Shown in pieces: positions 11,067 through 25,420 of a stretch of DNA of 64,000 nucleotides. The stretch spans positions 1,400,212 to 1,464,211 of the forward strand of contig VZTI01002790.1 of the NCBI GenBank assembly GCA_013397865.1, in the 5' to 3' direction. Positions within the stretch are counted from its first letter, which is position 1; each line of letters starts with the position of its first letter. The notes below the pieces were generated by a model, which worked only from the letters and a program-made list of their open reading frames with translations, made no database searches and was not told the origin of the DNA. A program made the translations under genes and the position numbers. The DNA comes from Struthidea cinerea (Eukaryota > Chordata > Aves > Passeriformes > Corcoracidae).

Positions 11067-14000
11067 CCCCCAGATTGTTGCTCAGATCTCTACAGTTGAT
11101 GGCAGTTTCCTTTCTGTGTCATTTTGCCTCTTTTACAATGTGCCATAATCCTTGCTTAACATCTCCATAGAAAACTCTATTAGCAAGCAAAATATTTATC
11201 TGCACGCTACACTGTTTCAGAGCTTAAGGCTCTGAGATGGGTATTTTCCTTACGATCTTCTAGGTGTGTGCATTGCTATTCCACATTGAAAGAACAATCT
11301 CATCAGTAAGAACTGTGAGATTTCCCTGTTTTCACAGTTATGTGAATGCCACCCTTCCTCAAGTAATAATCACTCACTAACCTTGCATTTGTTGCTCTTT
11401 CAGATTTCGCAGCCAGAAGTGACACTGCTGACAGCTTGATAAACTGTTTGCCACTTATGATGGCTTTGCCTCTTCCAGGAACATTCTTTCCCATGTATAC
11501 TCACTTTGAAGAACCACCCTGATTTTAATCTGAGGCTTCTGCACAAATTAGGCAGCCTTTGCTCCTGCAAAATTAATGAGGGGGAAAAAAAGTGAAATTG
11601 TGGCTCAAGAAAACATTGCCTATAATAAAAGAACAAGTTCATGTGGAAGAAGAGTTCTGCGGCGCTAATAATGTAGGTGCCCCTTGATGTGGATCCTAGT
11701 TTCACATGGGTCTTGGCGGTAAGATGATACAGTAGAAGACACAGTTTGCAGGTTATATATTGCATTTCATTTCATGGCCTGCTTTGATAATTTTCTGTTT
11801 GCTTTTTAGGTAATTTGGTGACAAATTTACCGACAGGTGGTGCTGCCGCTCTAAATGTTCTCTGTTCGGTCTTGATTTGAGAAAGGAATGCTGGCACTTG
11901 TGTTTCGACATTCCAGTGATTTCTCAGGCTCTAAAGAAAAATACTATGAAATATTACTCAGGTATAATCTTTTCTATGTATTCCTGAGAAGATAATTACA
12001 ATAATGAATCAGGCTCTTTTATTATAACAGTGTGATTGTGCTTGCATATAACATCTCTCAAAACAATTAGACTCATCCCACATGTGAAAGATCTTGGACT
12101 GTCTGACTCTCCTTGCCATAGTGTCAAGTAATAGGCAATGAACGTTTTCTTAATACACACTGAAGTAATTATTTTCATACATAATGCTTGGGAACGGAGA
12201 GATACTAAAAGTTAGTTGTCTGAGTCATGTGGTAAGTCTTTATCAAAGCAAGGAATAAAATCCGGGTAAATTGTGTCATACCTAATTTAATTGCTGTTGG
12301 TGTTGGGCACTCCTTCCTTGAGAAATAATTCGAGAAAGGGTTTCTGTCCTGTCTGGCACTGACGGAAAAATCACTGTAACATCAGAACAAGCAGGAATAT
12401 GGTCATGCTACCTCTCTCCTCTTTTCTAGAAGCAATGAGGCATAGCTATTTTATTACATTTGTTGTCATTAGTCAGGGCTACTGCTTGTTTGTCTGAGGC
12501 TACCAATAAACACAGTGTGATTTATGCAGAACTGCTTGAGGGATGGCTTGATTCCAAAAGCACAGTTTAGCCTTTATTTGGCAGTTGTTTGCTTAATGCA
12601 GAAAAATGTGTATGAAAGCTATGAAAAATGAATCTGTGCTGTAACACCCAGCTTGTAAAATCCACTTGATTTATCCTGCAGAAGATATTGCAATATAAAG
12701 GAATAATGAAGACAATGCCTGCCTTCATTTTCTCTTATTTTTTTGTTATGCTGTCATCTTCTATCTTATTGCAATGGATTCAGGCCTACATGGAGTCATC
12801 ATGACTAATGAAATGTCTTTAAAATCAAAGATGATCTGTGATGCTGAGCTTTGAAAGGGCATTTTTTAAAATCTAATTGTAACATATGTGGAGTTTTCTT
12901 TCTCTTGTATGATTACTCTGATTTAATCATGAACTGTAAGGGAGAGTTGCAGTGGAAGAGAGTAGTAGAGCGTTTCAAGAGGCATTGTTGCCTCTCCAGA
13001 AGTAGGTCATCCACTATAAGTGCTGTGTTACTGCTGCAGTCTGATTATTGCCTCTGTCCTTTCCTCTGTGGGGAACCTTAAAACAGTGGTTTCCCTCTTG
13101 GGGCCTCTGAATCTCTGGAGATCTTTGGGCCACTTCCTTTGGGTCCTTGGTCTTGGAGAAGGTATCAGAAAAATGGAAGTATATTTCATAAACGTGATAT
13201 ACAGGGACTGCCATTTCCAATGAAAAAATATATATATCAGGGACAAAGTAGGAAAAAGACAAAGTAGGAAACTTTGAAATCATCGATATTAATGATGGTG
13301 CCTGTGGAAACTGGGAGCATGAGGGTGAGGAATGCAAAAGTAAAAATGCAGAAACAAAAGAGCTTCATGCTGGCAATAAAGCCCAGATTTTTCTACACCC
13401 AGGTGAAGAGGTCTAAGAAGGCAATTGCCTGGGAACTCTGAGCAATTGGATTAATCTCCATTAGCATTTGAATTTGGATCAAGAGTGCACTTTTGAATTG
13501 AACTCCCATCATCCACATTTTCTCTGCTTTCGTTCAGAGTGGTCTCAGAGCACCTAAACTGGAAACATCTCAGGTGAAACCAGGTTGGAAGAGGTAGTCC
13601 AGGAGCACACTTCGTCCATTTTAGTTGGTAGTGCGCATGCAGGAGACAGGAATGGACTAGATGCAATCTAGTCCAGTAATCTGAAAGAAACCTCCTGAAA
13701 ATGTGTGGTGCAGGCATCATATGATAATGATCACTTGCACGCCCTTGATGCTAGGGGCTTTGGTCTGCTGATGGTGGTCACTGCTAAGTGCTAAGGACAG
13801 TGCAGCTTGGTGGGTGCTGTGCAGTGGGGTTCCACCAGTGACCACGCTGAGGCTATGGGCCAGTCTTCACATGGAGATGCTTCCCAGTCTTCATGCTTTC
13901 AAAGTAGCCTTCCCAGAAATAGTCTGGCTCTCACGGGGGTGTCTGGTACGGGTGAGAGCTGGGTGGGCACTGATTGACCCTGTCATTGTGGGTAAAGGTG

Positions 14001-14221
14001 AGCACGGAGCTCCAGCCAGCCAAGGGGATTAACATGGGTGAAGGGTGAGCACCCTGCTGAGAGATGGGACAGCTGCAGGGCCAGGGCCTCCCTGGCTGAC
14101 CAGCAAGGGAGCAATGGTTTTAAGAAAGTTTAAGAGTGTGGCAGTCTCCCTGCTGGAGAGAGTCCTAGTTAGTTATGCAGTACTGTTCCCCTGAAATGTT
14201 CATATTGTCTTGCTGAAGTAG

Positions 14222-14265
14222 GTTTTTTTGTTGTTTTGGTTTTGTTTTGTTTTGGTTTTTTTTAA
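14222..14265. repeat. T/G-rich simple repeat, (TTTTG)n
   Basis: Imperfect TTTTG units flanked by T-runs. No gene is associated. Confidence 0.8.
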
Positions 14266-14677
14266 TTTGCGGGTCCTGTTAAACACAAATTGGTTTAGCT
14301 CTACTACGTAGTGTGAATAACTCTCTTCGTTCCTTGATATTGCTTCCTTCAGGGTATTTAAACTGTGTTATCATCTCCCTTCAGGCTCCTTTTATCTGAC
14401 AGTGTATATTAGACTCCCGTTTTCTCTATTTTTTAAGTCACAGTCTCAAATCTTGTCTTCATTTATTTGCCTGTTTCTGTCCTTAAATATGTGGGGTAAG
14501 CTAGCATACTGAATAGAAAATTTCTTATAATTCTAGGTAGATCATTACTGCATTATATTATAAAGCTTCTCAGGATTGACTTAGACTGTTTTAAATATAT
14601 CTACTGTTCCAGTTTCTTTTACACACCCAGGTTTGTTAAATTAGGCTTGTTAAATTATATATGCATCTAATGGAAGG

Positions 14678-14792
14678 GTTTTTATGGGTTTGTTTTGATT
14701 ATTTTGTTGTTGTTGGGTGGTTTTTGGTTGTGGGGTTGTTTTTTTTTTTGGTGGATTTTTTGCGTTTTTTTTTTTTTTTTATTTTGGTGTTT
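14678..14792. repeat. T/G-rich low-complexity tract
   Basis: About 115 bp almost free of C and A, with long T-runs (including about 16 T near 14766) and TTG/GGTT units. No coding content. Confidence 0.8.
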
Positions 14793-15094
14793 GAGTTTAG
14801 TGTTGCTTAACAAGTGAGACCTACGGAAAATGTGTTTGTTTAAAAGGCAAGTTGAAATTCTATGAAATATTTTTTTAACTTGATATTTGTTCTCCTTTGC
14901 TTACATAGAAGGTCTGCAGGGTCTGGATGCCTTTGCACTTGGGCATAATCTCATTAGTATCACCAGGACTTTCTACAGGTACTAAGGTACACCAATATAA
15001 ATCCAGTTTAGGGATTAAAACATAGCTATGACAACACACAAACCAAAAGAAAAGCTGTAGCTGAGGAAGTCATGCATGGTTGGAGGATGAGGGA

Positions 15095-15297
15095 CAGTGG
15101 GAATACATGGAAACAGGAGATTCACAACCTGCACAGAGGCGTTGTGCAGCTTCTGTGGCTGGAGGTTTCCAAGACCAGACTGGATAAAGCCCCACATAAT
15201 GTGGTGTGACCTCAGATGTGGCCCTTCTTTGGTCAGAAGATTGGACTAGAGACTTCCTGAGCTTCCTTCCAACCTGAATTTCCCTATGATCCTATGA
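15095..15297 (+). mobile_element. CR1 LINE 3' fragment
   Basis: Sense orientation. It contains GGCTGGAGGTTTCCAAGACC, then a gap-free run through GACTTCCTGAGCTTCCTTCC to the tail CCCTATGATCCTATGA. This is the usual CR1 3' end. It is 5'-truncated with no coding capacity. Confidence 0.85.
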
Positions 15298-17859
15298 AAA
15301 AGAATGGCGATGTATGAGAAAATATTAATAACCCACAGGAGTAAATCAGTGTTTACTGATCTTCAGTCCGTAGTTGTTATTATATTAGATTTGAACAACC
15401 TCAACAAAGAACATATTTTCATCTTTAACAGTTGGGATGAACCAATTGCTCCCATAATACACACTAGAATACACTATAGAATATTTTCTGGTCATATCTT
15501 CAAGATGGCAGAATCAAGTTTACAAACATCTATGGATGTTTATGGTTGACAATAGAGCCTGATTTTGGAACCACAGCATATTTTATAAGTAGTTTGCTGA
15601 AGCAAATACCCTTTTATATTACCATTTTAATCAATCATGATTTGTCACTGTGAAAGGGTCAGGACCATAAAATATAACAATATATAGACTCCCTATTAAA
15701 GAATCTTCCAATCTGCTTTAAAATTGTATAACCTTTTATAATCCTATAGAAAATTCTATAGCACCTTTCTGTAAAGGTTCAGAATGCCTACTCACAGAAC
15801 CTTGTGTTCTGAACTACCAAAACTACTGTGGTTTGGGGTTTTTTTTATTTTATTAGATATATTCTTCAGAAGGTCTTCCATCTAATTATAAATTTAGTCC
15901 AAGGTTGCTTGGCATATGAAGTCAGAGGAGATCATGACACTAGACAGCACAGAAGCAGGTTTGTGACATAATTCTAAATGGTCTTTAAATTAAGGAGAGG
16001 TTAAGTATTTACCCCCATCAGGTATTACACCATGGTTGATTGAGATGAAGGATATTGGTGTACTCCATCTGAAGCCACTGAAAAAAATCAGCTGTTAAAT
16101 AAACACAAGTAAGGCAGATTTATCTGAGAAAAAAGTTTTAGATGTAAACTTGATTGTTATGCACAAGTGCATCCACAGAGGAGATCTGACTGAAGAAAAC
16201 ACCTTATGGCTTGTGCTTGGACCTCAAGAATTCACTCAACATTTCCCAAAGCAATCAGATGTGTTGATTTCTGTAGCCATGGGGTAGCTCCCCATTTTCC
16301 TTCATTCCTCCCTCCCTTGCCCTCTTCTCCCTCTCAATTTTCTTTTACTTCCTTCCTGCTTTTTTCTCTCCCTTCCCCTTCCTTTCTCCCTGTCTCACAC
16401 ATCTGGTGACTAACAGCCTACAGACATGATTTTCCTAAACATCCAGTATGTTACTGCTATAATAATACAGAGGGAAAGGGATTGAACCATAAAATCATTG
16501 GCAAATCAAGGAAAAACCTGGTCTGTATCACACGGGAGCGCAGGACTCAGAATAATGCGGGGGTTTTTATTTCTACAGAAGAATTGTAATGATATGTAAA
16601 TTAAAGGCAGAAGAATGGAGGCCCAGACTGCTGCATGAATAATACTTCTGTAGTTCTGAACAATGAGGATAAGAGTTTCTCAGATGGCTCCATACAGCCA
16701 CCTCTACACCGGTTACATGGAAAACCACATCCAGTTTTGTCCAGACATTTAAAGTGTCCATTTGGGGATTTCTGTTCAGGAGGTGTTCCTGATGACCTAA
16801 CGCATTGGTGAAAGGAAAAACAGAAAATTGAACACAGACAACATTGTTGAGTCCACCCGAATGAGTGTGTAGGAGATGTAGTTGCTCACTTTTCAAGACA
16901 AGTCAGCTGTGAACATCAAGTCTAATGTTCTTCAAATTATGAAAAGAATTATTAATTGTCTTACAGCTAAAGAATATTTATTGGTGTGTTCAGTGGCAGG
17001 GCTTTTTGTTTTCTTTTTATGTATAGTGCGAAAATAATTGAGGAATGAAAAATTCTTTTTAGGACTGTAATAACAATTAATCAAAGTTGAGCATGTTATG
17101 AAATATGGCTTGGATGTTCATCTGATGCAAATAAGCTCTTGTTTGAAATCAATAGAGCTGTGGCAGTTTATGCCGGCAAAGGGCTTGGCTCTTTTTCTTT
17201 TGAATTAATAATTTACCCAAGCATTAATTTTTCTTTCTTATACATAAGTGCCAGATGTCAACCTGTTCATTCCCAAAACTGTGGAACATAATCAGTTGTA
17301 AACTGCCCTGTCTCCCATAATTCAGTGCTTTCTAGGATAGGGTTTGTCACTGTCCATTTTTCTCTTTGGTTTCATCCAGGTGAAATAATGTAATTGTGAG
17401 TTTAGTCATGCTGCTGGTCGGAAATTAAAAGTTGAACAGTACTGGAATTGCTTCTTAACTGTGCCTCCAAAAATCTGGCATAATACTCATGAAGTCTTTA
17501 GTGTTACAGTAGTGTCAAATATTTCCTGCCCTCGGATATCTGCTGACATGAAAGAAAATAGTGGATCTAGGCTGATGAGGAGCTGTTTTTTGACAGAGAC
17601 AGAGAGGTACTTTGTCAGAAACAATGCTGCAGCATTGTAGCAACAGCATAGGAGATCTCAGCAGGAGATCTTAGAGAGGGGAGGGTGATTGTATTTTAAA
17701 ACAGAGCTGATTGCATTCATTAATCCACACATTTCCATAGGCACATGCAACACCAAATCATGTACATTCAAATAGTCTCTCTTCCCTTGCAGTACCAAGA
17801 TGCTGATGTGCAGGCAGGCAGACCGAGATTCCCAGAGCTGCCACAGGGACACAGTTGTA
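15298..17859. other. Intergenic, no gene seen
   Basis: AT-rich DNA with short random open frames. A polypyrimidine tract lies at 16285-16400. I see no exon or RNA gene. Confidence 0.55.
16285..16400. repeat. Polypyrimidine tract
   Basis: About 115 bp of nearly pure C/T with CTTCC- and TCCCT-like units. It accounts for the serine-, phenylalanine- and proline-rich frame at 16206-16409, which is therefore not a credible protein. Confidence 0.75.
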
Positions 17860-18151
17860 TGTCACTCCCTCGGGCAACAAACAAGTAGGACAAACAGAAA
17901 TGGCCTCAAGTTGTGCCAGAGGAGGTTTAGATTCAACATTAGGAAAAATTTCTTCACTGAAAGGGTGGTCAAGCACGGCAACAGGCTGCCCTGGGAAGTG
18001 CTGGGGTCACTGTCTCTGAAAGTGTTCAAAAAAGGTGTAGATGTGGTGCTTATAGACATGGTTTATTGGTGGACTTGGCAGTGCTGGCTTAACAGTTAGA
18101 CTCACTGATCTTAGAGGTATTTTCCAAACTTAATGATTCTATGATTCTATG
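17860..18151 (+). mobile_element. CR1 LINE 3' fragment
   Basis: Sense orientation with well-kept blocks: AATGGCCTCAAGTTGTGCC, GGAGGTTTAGATTCAACATT, and a tail of two ATGATTCTATG octamer copies at 18135-18151. The ORF2 C-terminus [20 protein letters not shown] is readable in a frame open from 17800 to 18099. It is 5'-truncated. Confidence 0.9.
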
Positions 18152-18224
18152 ACACAGGGGACGAGAGAAATAGGCCAGGTTCTCTTCATGTCTTTTGGGT
18201 TCAGTTTAGGTTGGTGATTTTGGA

Positions 18225-18295
18225 TATGCCTGGTTTTTTCCCCATATAAACTGGGGATATTAGTCTCTGCATCCTGTTCCACCTGTGAGCACTCA
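18225..18295 (+). repeat. Possible MIR-like SINE relic
   Basis: A stretch resembling the conserved MIR segment (TTTCC-CAT-TGTAAA-TGGGGATAAT) is seen as TTTTCCCCATATAAACTGGG followed by GATATTAGT. The match is short and old, so it could be chance. Confidence 0.3.
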
Positions 18296-18660
18296 GGATT
18301 TACACATTGTCTTTTCTTTCCCAGTTTGGGTATCCTGAGAAGAAACATAAAGATGTGCTGGGATCTTGATGACCTCCTGATCTAAGTGACATCTATGCAT
18401 CATTCTGCTAGCCCTCCTGCTGCCGCGTGATTCTTTGCGCTGCTTCCACACCTGTACATTTTTATCTATACCAATTTAAGCACCTCTACTGCAATTCTCT
18501 GCACAAGACAGATTCTGTTCTCCTAATTTTTAATGTAGACATTCATGATGAACCGTGATGCTGAAAAATACGTTAATAGGGACATTACAGAACTGATATC
18601 CAACTCTTGTCATAAATTGTCATATTAAATAGCAGTATATCATCACTGGTGTGTTACTTC

Positions 18661-18674
18661 CCACTAGAGGGAAT
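18661..18674 (+). promoter_or_regulatory. CTCF-like motif
   Basis: CCACTAGAGGGAAT matches the CTCF core CCASYAGRKGGCRS except at two positions near its end. Single-motif predictions by eye are weak. Confidence 0.25.
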
Positions 18675-21600
18675 GCTGCAGTAGCAGGACTATTATGGGC
18701 TTGAAGGGAAAGGAACATTATGCTTGTTTTTCATTTAATCCACAGCTGAGTATACCTCGTAATATGGGTAATTGCTGTTAAGAGGTGTTAACATAATCTG
18801 CATATCTTCTTATCCTTGGGACTGAATTAATCTCATCTAACTACAGACATCTGCAGTGCTGACATTTACTTCTGAGACACCCAAAGTTCCATATTACTGG
18901 TGAAGAGAAATGGACACTTCTAACTAAGGTGCAGTTTTTTGGCCTATTTTAGGTGCCTACTTTAGCATAAGAAAAATAACAGCTAAATATGTTTCCCTCT
19001 CTCTCCCCAATTATGAAGGAAGCCTACAGAGACTAGTTCAAATATGGAAATCTACATTTAGTTAGTAAATACCACCCCAGATGTCTACTTTCTCTGATAA
19101 TGGCCCCACAACTATTATTGTGGAAAAAATAAAATTTGCTTGCTGCCCCCCAAAGAATCAAATGAGTGATGGAAATATTTGTGGAATATAAAGAATTCTA
19201 ATTAAAATATCTTTTTTATGTGCATAGAATGGAGGGATTGACTTCTTTTGGGATGTAACTGAATGTATTTCCTTTTAGTGAGTGGGGACAAAATCCATTT
19301 TTATACAAGGGTATAAAAATGATCAGTGAGTCAATTTTTATACAATTTGATCTGGAATCTCAATTTTTCACCTGGCACATGATAAAAGTCAATCAAATGT
19401 CTCCTGCACATGACAGCATTTTGTATTCCATTTTCTTCTTATTGATAATTGAGTTGATAATCCATTTAGCTCCTCTGGTAGGTAAAGATCAGCACCCAAC
19501 ACAACCATCCAAGGCAACTGCGTTGAAGCTGCTGTATCTTTAATATTTTGGTTTTCAGCGGCTTTGACCTACTGCTGCCCTTGCTAGTTTAAAGGCTGAG
19601 ATTTCAACTTTTCCAGAAGACCAATGACTCTCTGTTATCCCTTCTTGTACGTTGCAATGTCTGTGCAACTCCTGTTCAGCTGTTATGGCCAAGGGTTACA
19701 AATGTGGCTACTAATTTTCAGTGCTCCCTCTGGAATACTTGAATCCAGCCAGAGTGGCATGGGTCTTCCCGATGACATGGCTGACAGCTCCATACTGTTG
19801 TTTGAATATCCCAGTGGATCCAAAATAGTGCTATATGCTTAAGTTTAGGCATTTGAACCCTGCTCCATCTGGTTTTGAAATTCTTGGACTAAAATATTGG
19901 ACAGGGGTTTTTTTGAGCCGCATTTCAGTAAGGTAAAGGAAAAAGTAAATAATTTGTCCTGAATGGGATTCCCTTTGAATGACTCAAGGCTCATTTGTCT
20001 ACTGAAAGCCACCTTTCCTGCCCTCTCAAAGCTCCAAAACCCAAGCTCTTTTCAACGTGTGTAATTGCTATTAAATCAGATCCAGATGTTAAGAAATAAC
20101 AGACTGGTATTAAAAGCTCAGTGAAAACATATCAGCAGAATGCAGTGAAGATTTTTACAAATGTAAAGTGTCCAATGCTGCATTGCAAGTGCTGAAACAT
20201 TTTTTAGTTTCTGACTGCAGCCCACGTTAGCAAACCAAGCCTGATTCTTTCTTTTTTTATTTCTAATATTTTTTAATGTTAATTTCTTTGTACAAAAGGC
20301 CTTAGCAAGTCAGGCACTTGTGATGTTCAAAGAGCTTGCCTACAGGAACGACTTGAGTTCTTTGAAAAAGCATGTAGGATCAGGAACGTTGGTTAATATT
20401 TACTGGATTACAACTGTAGATACTAAATAATAATCAGTTGCACAGCAACGTGAAAATCAGAATATTTCACAGAACTACAATTAGTCCTTGAGCCTCTCCT
20501 CTGCTCTAACAGGTTCTGTCAAAGCAGATAAAGAAGAGACAGGATCAGAAACAAGTGCTCTGTCAAAATAAGAGTTGACAGTAAAAGAAGTTATTGTACC
20601 ATGGAAATGGATTGTGCCATTTGAAATGGAGAGAAAACATGTAAGAAGAGTTAAACTTATCCCTAAGACAAAGCTCCTGGAAGCAGGCTGAGTCCCAGAA
20701 CTCTACTGTAGAATCAACCCCTATGAAGTGACAATGGACAACAGAACCGGTGTTCAGGTGCGATGCCCTTTGTTGGTGGCAGTGTGAACAGTGTATTTGA
20801 GAGGGAAGCCCAGCAAGGACTACTCCATTACTGGGGGAAGCTGATTGTGGGAAGAGCTACTAATACCACTGCATGACAGAGGTTTGATGATGACTTAACA
20901 GCCTTTCGGTAAAAGGATGAGAAAATGCCAAGGCTCTGTTCCTCGTATGAGCCAGCATTCCAAATGAGTAACATGTCTCTGTATGTAGATGAAAAAACAT
21001 GGCTTAACTTCCTTGTTAGAAGGTCTGCTGGCATTTTTCATTCATCTCTCTTTACGGAAGAACTTGGTACATCTCCTGAGTGGAAGCCTTGACAAAAAAT
21101 GAGAAACAAAAATTGGGAAGAAGGAAGTCCTTGAACTAACATTCTCAATAATGCTTCCCATCATGATGACTCTCTTGTTCTAATTCACACTAAAATTGAC
21201 ATACTTTTTTTTTGTGCTGATTTAGGCCCCTGTTCAGCATGATTACAAATTTGAAAACTGTGGCTTTAGCTGCACTGGAGAATGCTGATTGCTGGTTCTG
21301 TTACATTATATCAATACTCTCATGTCACTAGTGCTGTGCTTTCATATTGCTTATTGTACTGATCCCCCTCCACGCTGAACATTTGCACACAGATGATCAG
21401 GCCTTGCTCTCCTTATGCACACAGTGCATTGGAGCCAATGGGCCAATAGCAGCTGGCTGCAAGATCAAGCCCTGAATTTTGGAATAACCTTTGCCAAGTC
21501 TGCAGTCTATGAAATCAACATTCTTAATCTTAAAATATCTGCCATCGACAACCAAAACTCTGAAATGCACACTTGGGATAGTGCAATATTTAATGAAATA

Positions 21601-24600
21601 TGAATTTTATATGTGATGGATACTGTCCCAGAATGAAACAGGCAGAACATATCCAGTATTCTCAGGCAGAACATGTAATTCATACCAAAGACAAACCTTG
21701 CTTGACTTCAAGACATCTCTTGTAGAAGTTGTATGACAATCTCCCTTCCAAAAACCCATCATTCTTAATTAGATAACAGTGAATATTGATAGAGAATTGA
21801 ATAAATATCCACCTGGTGGTGCTTTATTACGACCTTTCTGGATCTGTGCCTTCATTACATTCTTAGTTTTGCACAGTCCAATATGTAGAAAGAAAATTCT
21901 TAGTTGCTGTTGTGCTGCACATTTTATGTCAGAAATGCTGGGAAAATATGCAGGGGTGGAGAAGGGGAAATTCTTTTTTCTGCAAATAGCTTATATAAGC
22001 TGTGTACATGCTACCACCATGACTTAAATAACTGAAGGTCTTCTCCCGGCTGTATTCGTAGAGTAACAAATTTTACCAGCATCGTTAAAGTGAGCATTTT
22101 AAAGTATGAAGAGGCATCTAAAAATGGCAGTGGAGCTCTTACTCGGCAATGTCTCACAAAACTCTGAATCTGTGGAAGTAATTGAATGGTAGGGGTGGAA
22201 ATGGGGTAATTTCCTTGTCCTAACTGAAGCAGCTATGAAGACCAAATCTGAATGAATCATCACAGGCTCCTTCTACAGTTGGGGTGTGATTCATCCTGTG
22301 CTGTCACAGAAACTTACAGACTTAGCTCCCAGGACTCCAAAGTTTCAGAATTCACCTGTTTACAACATTCAGCTTTGCGTATTTTCAGTAGCCTATCGTT
22401 ACACCCGTTAAGAGCTTTTTAACAATTTCTTTTGAGTGCTTGAAGATAGTTATTCCATACTGTTAATGAGCAGACTTTCCCTGCTGTGAGATGTGGTATG
22501 AGTCAAAGTTATTGTCAAGACTTCTGAAAGCTCAAGAAAGTGGATACTTGAAGAAAAGGGATTTCCATACATGAATTAACCAGAATGAGTGATGTACAGA
22601 AAGACATTAGATGATATGAGAAGGAAGCAGTCTAAGTCCAATGCATAGATGTGGTTCTCTTTCATTCAAATCAGTGATTTTGTACTTCTTACAACTTGGT
22701 GTCAATAGCAAGAGCCAGGGCCTGTGTTTACCATGCACTTCACCTTTCACAGGGATTTTCACAGTGGTTATTACAAGAATTTTTTATTGGCAAATATCAG
22801 CAAAGTATCTTGGGTCTGTACTTTGTCTCTTTCCAAGTAGCCTAAGCAATCTGTTGCAAGATAAGTCTTGCATTGGGTGCTTTACCTCAAAGGCCCGGGG
22901 AGTACTTCTCTGTCTTCACTGTATATGGAGCCAAGATCTGGGGGTTGTGGACAATAACATGGGTTAACCCCCTGCTAGGGTGCCACATGATTTTTTTTGA
23001 GCTTTGGCACCTTAGTAGTTATGATGACAAAGTTCAGCACCTCCTCTGTTAGGTGGGTTGAAAGTGGTCTGCAGTGCCTTTTCACTTGAAAATCAGTTGA
23101 CAAAAACAGAACCCCAAGGTGGACTTCTCCTCCTCTTAATATTAAACTCTCTTGCTTTAGAAAACTGGTTTTATGGTTTAGTTAGTAATGATTACTCTTT
23201 TACCTTGTAATGGGGTTTAGCTCAGCATTTCATTTCCCAGTACCGAAGTGAGCAAACTTTGTTATGTAACGAAGCCTTCCCACACAATTACAGTACCACC
23301 AAGTGCTTTTTTGGGGGAACAAGTAACTGAGAAATGTTTACACAATAAATAAACATCAGAGCTATGTATTGTTTCCTGGTAAACAGAGACATAGAACACC
23401 ATAACACTATGAATTGGTTTCTTTATAGTAAATAAGCCAATCTCTCCCTTTGTTGGTCCGAAGTGCAATCTAGTATTCTCTGCACTCAAACTCTGGTAAT
23501 ATTGTTCATTGTGTATCTCAAAGGCCATTTCCATGCTGATCTCACAGGCATTAACATCAACCAATCTGCCTGGTAAATATCTCTGAGATGAGTTATTGCT
23601 CAGCATCCTGGTGGTCTACTTATGTACTAACTCCAACCACTTTTAACCTTCTACTGACAGTGAGAATAAGTCATGGAAAGTCTCTTTCTCAAACAGGCAC
23701 ACGCTGTTTTCATGTAGTTTCTTTCGGAGAGAAGTTTGATGGCCAGAAGTGGTGTTGTTGGAAGCAAAGGGGATACCTTGGCTTATAGCAGCCAGTGTGA
23801 TAGCCCAGAGCTCAGGGAACAGGGATGCGCTGCTGGGCTGTAGAACTCCAGCCTTCCTCTGCATGTTTAACTCGGTGCTGGTGGCAGCAACCCTCAGGAA
23901 GAGAAAACAGCTACCTCCCATCTTCGCATTTCATGCTCTCCTTGCTAAGATCACGCACAGGAAAAAAAGGTTTTTCAGTCTGTAGTTTGAATAATAGGGT
24001 TTGCAGAATGAATCCTTGTTCCAGAGTACATTTTCCAGGGCATAAGGGAAATGCCTGCCAACTCCCACATATTAGCCATGCTGACTGGAAAAATGCTCCT
24101 TGTCAACAGAAGAAGGGAAGACTATGCAAGGTGTCATGGCTGCTCAGGAGGAGGACAGAAACCTGATAAAAAGGCTTATGGATAGAAGTATAGAAAATGT
24201 CAGTGTAAGGCTGGATGACTAAACCAATGCTGACACATTCCTTTTATGAGGGAAGAAAGGAAACAAAGACATACCTCTTTGAATGATTACAAAATGAATT
24301 TTTGGAGCACTAAAAAAGGGAAATCATGGCCTGAACTAAAACTCCAATCTGTGCTAAGAACCATTTCTGTGGGGGCACAGGTGGAAAGAGCCTAAATACC
24401 AGACCACAGGTCCTGCTCAGGACCCAGCCGTGATGGGGGAAGAGATCGCCATCATTCTCTTTGCTGGTGGCTGTCATTCCTTTAGTTCTGCTTTTGTGAC
24501 ATAATTGCCTTTAAGCAAAAGTATCTGGATTATAATAAACACTGTTATATCCATAATCAGTGCTATTGTGAATGAAATTGAAAAATGCCATGTAAACCTC

Positions 24601-25406
24601 TTGAGTGGTGGATGGAGAGAACAATATCCAGCTGGTGTGTGGTGACATGCACCCGAGGTAGCATCATCCATGAGGCAGGTTGTCTGCTCTTGGCTTTGAG
24701 AGTCAATCAAGAAAGCTAAGTCAAGAAACTTAAAGATTAGCTACAAAATTATTACTCCGTGATTGGAAAGGTGGGTAGAGGGGACAGCTGGCTAAAACTA
24801 TGAAATATTCATCTTGTTTGGTCTCATCTCTTCTCCCATGTTCTCTTTGTGCTTCCTTCCTGGTCCTTTTTTTCTCATATAACCTCTCCTCTTCCTGCCT
24901 ATCAGGAAATGTCTTTATGCCTTGAAATCCTTAAATTAATTTTCTTTTTCCACTTTTTTCTTTCTCTGAGTTTTTCTGCAAAGAAGGTAATGTCTTGTGT
25001 CTTCCCATGTTATGTAAAATTCCTCTGCTAAAATGAGCTATTATAAACAAGACATTTGTTTTTTAATTCTTTCTAATTTGAATTTCAGAGCTAGCATATA
25101 GCTTGTAAGTCCTCTATAAATAATAGCAGAATACAAAGACAATCCCTGGTACCTATTGACTGCATTCGAAACTGACCTGACTGGAGAATCCAGGTATATT
25201 GTTTGGGGAAGAAAAAGGAGAAAAAGAGGGAAATATGGTTTTGTCTAAATAGGTAATTTAATTTGCTGTAAGTATATGGTAGACAGCATCTAATATGCTT
25301 AAGCAAGTGCTACGTATAGAAACTGAGTACCTCTAGATTTTTAGAAATCAGGTACTCGAGTTGTATTTGACCAGGTCATTTTCACTCATGGAATTTCTTG
25401 GTCACA

Positions 25407-25420
25407 CCAATAGATGGCAA
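25407..25420 (+). promoter_or_regulatory. CTCF-like motif
   Basis: CCAATAGATGGCAA matches CCASYAGRKGGCRS with the central TAGATGGCA intact and mismatches at positions 4 and 14. Prediction only. Confidence 0.25.

Larger units (their letters stand above)
6468..15094. other. Intergenic AT-rich DNA, no gene seen
   Basis: This 8.6 kb holds no recognisable exon on either strand; the longest open frames are about 120 codons and look random. Noted inside it are a 16-bp palindrome at 8508-8523, a (TTTTG)n tract at 11037-11066, T-rich tracts at 14222-14265 and 14678-14792, and a short TA run near 13230. A vague CR1- or SINE-like stretch around 7845-7920 could not be assigned. Confidence 0.55.

Noticed and set aside
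16206..16409. Serine/phenylalanine/proline-rich plus-strand frame
   Set aside because: It is a translation of a polypyrimidine tract.
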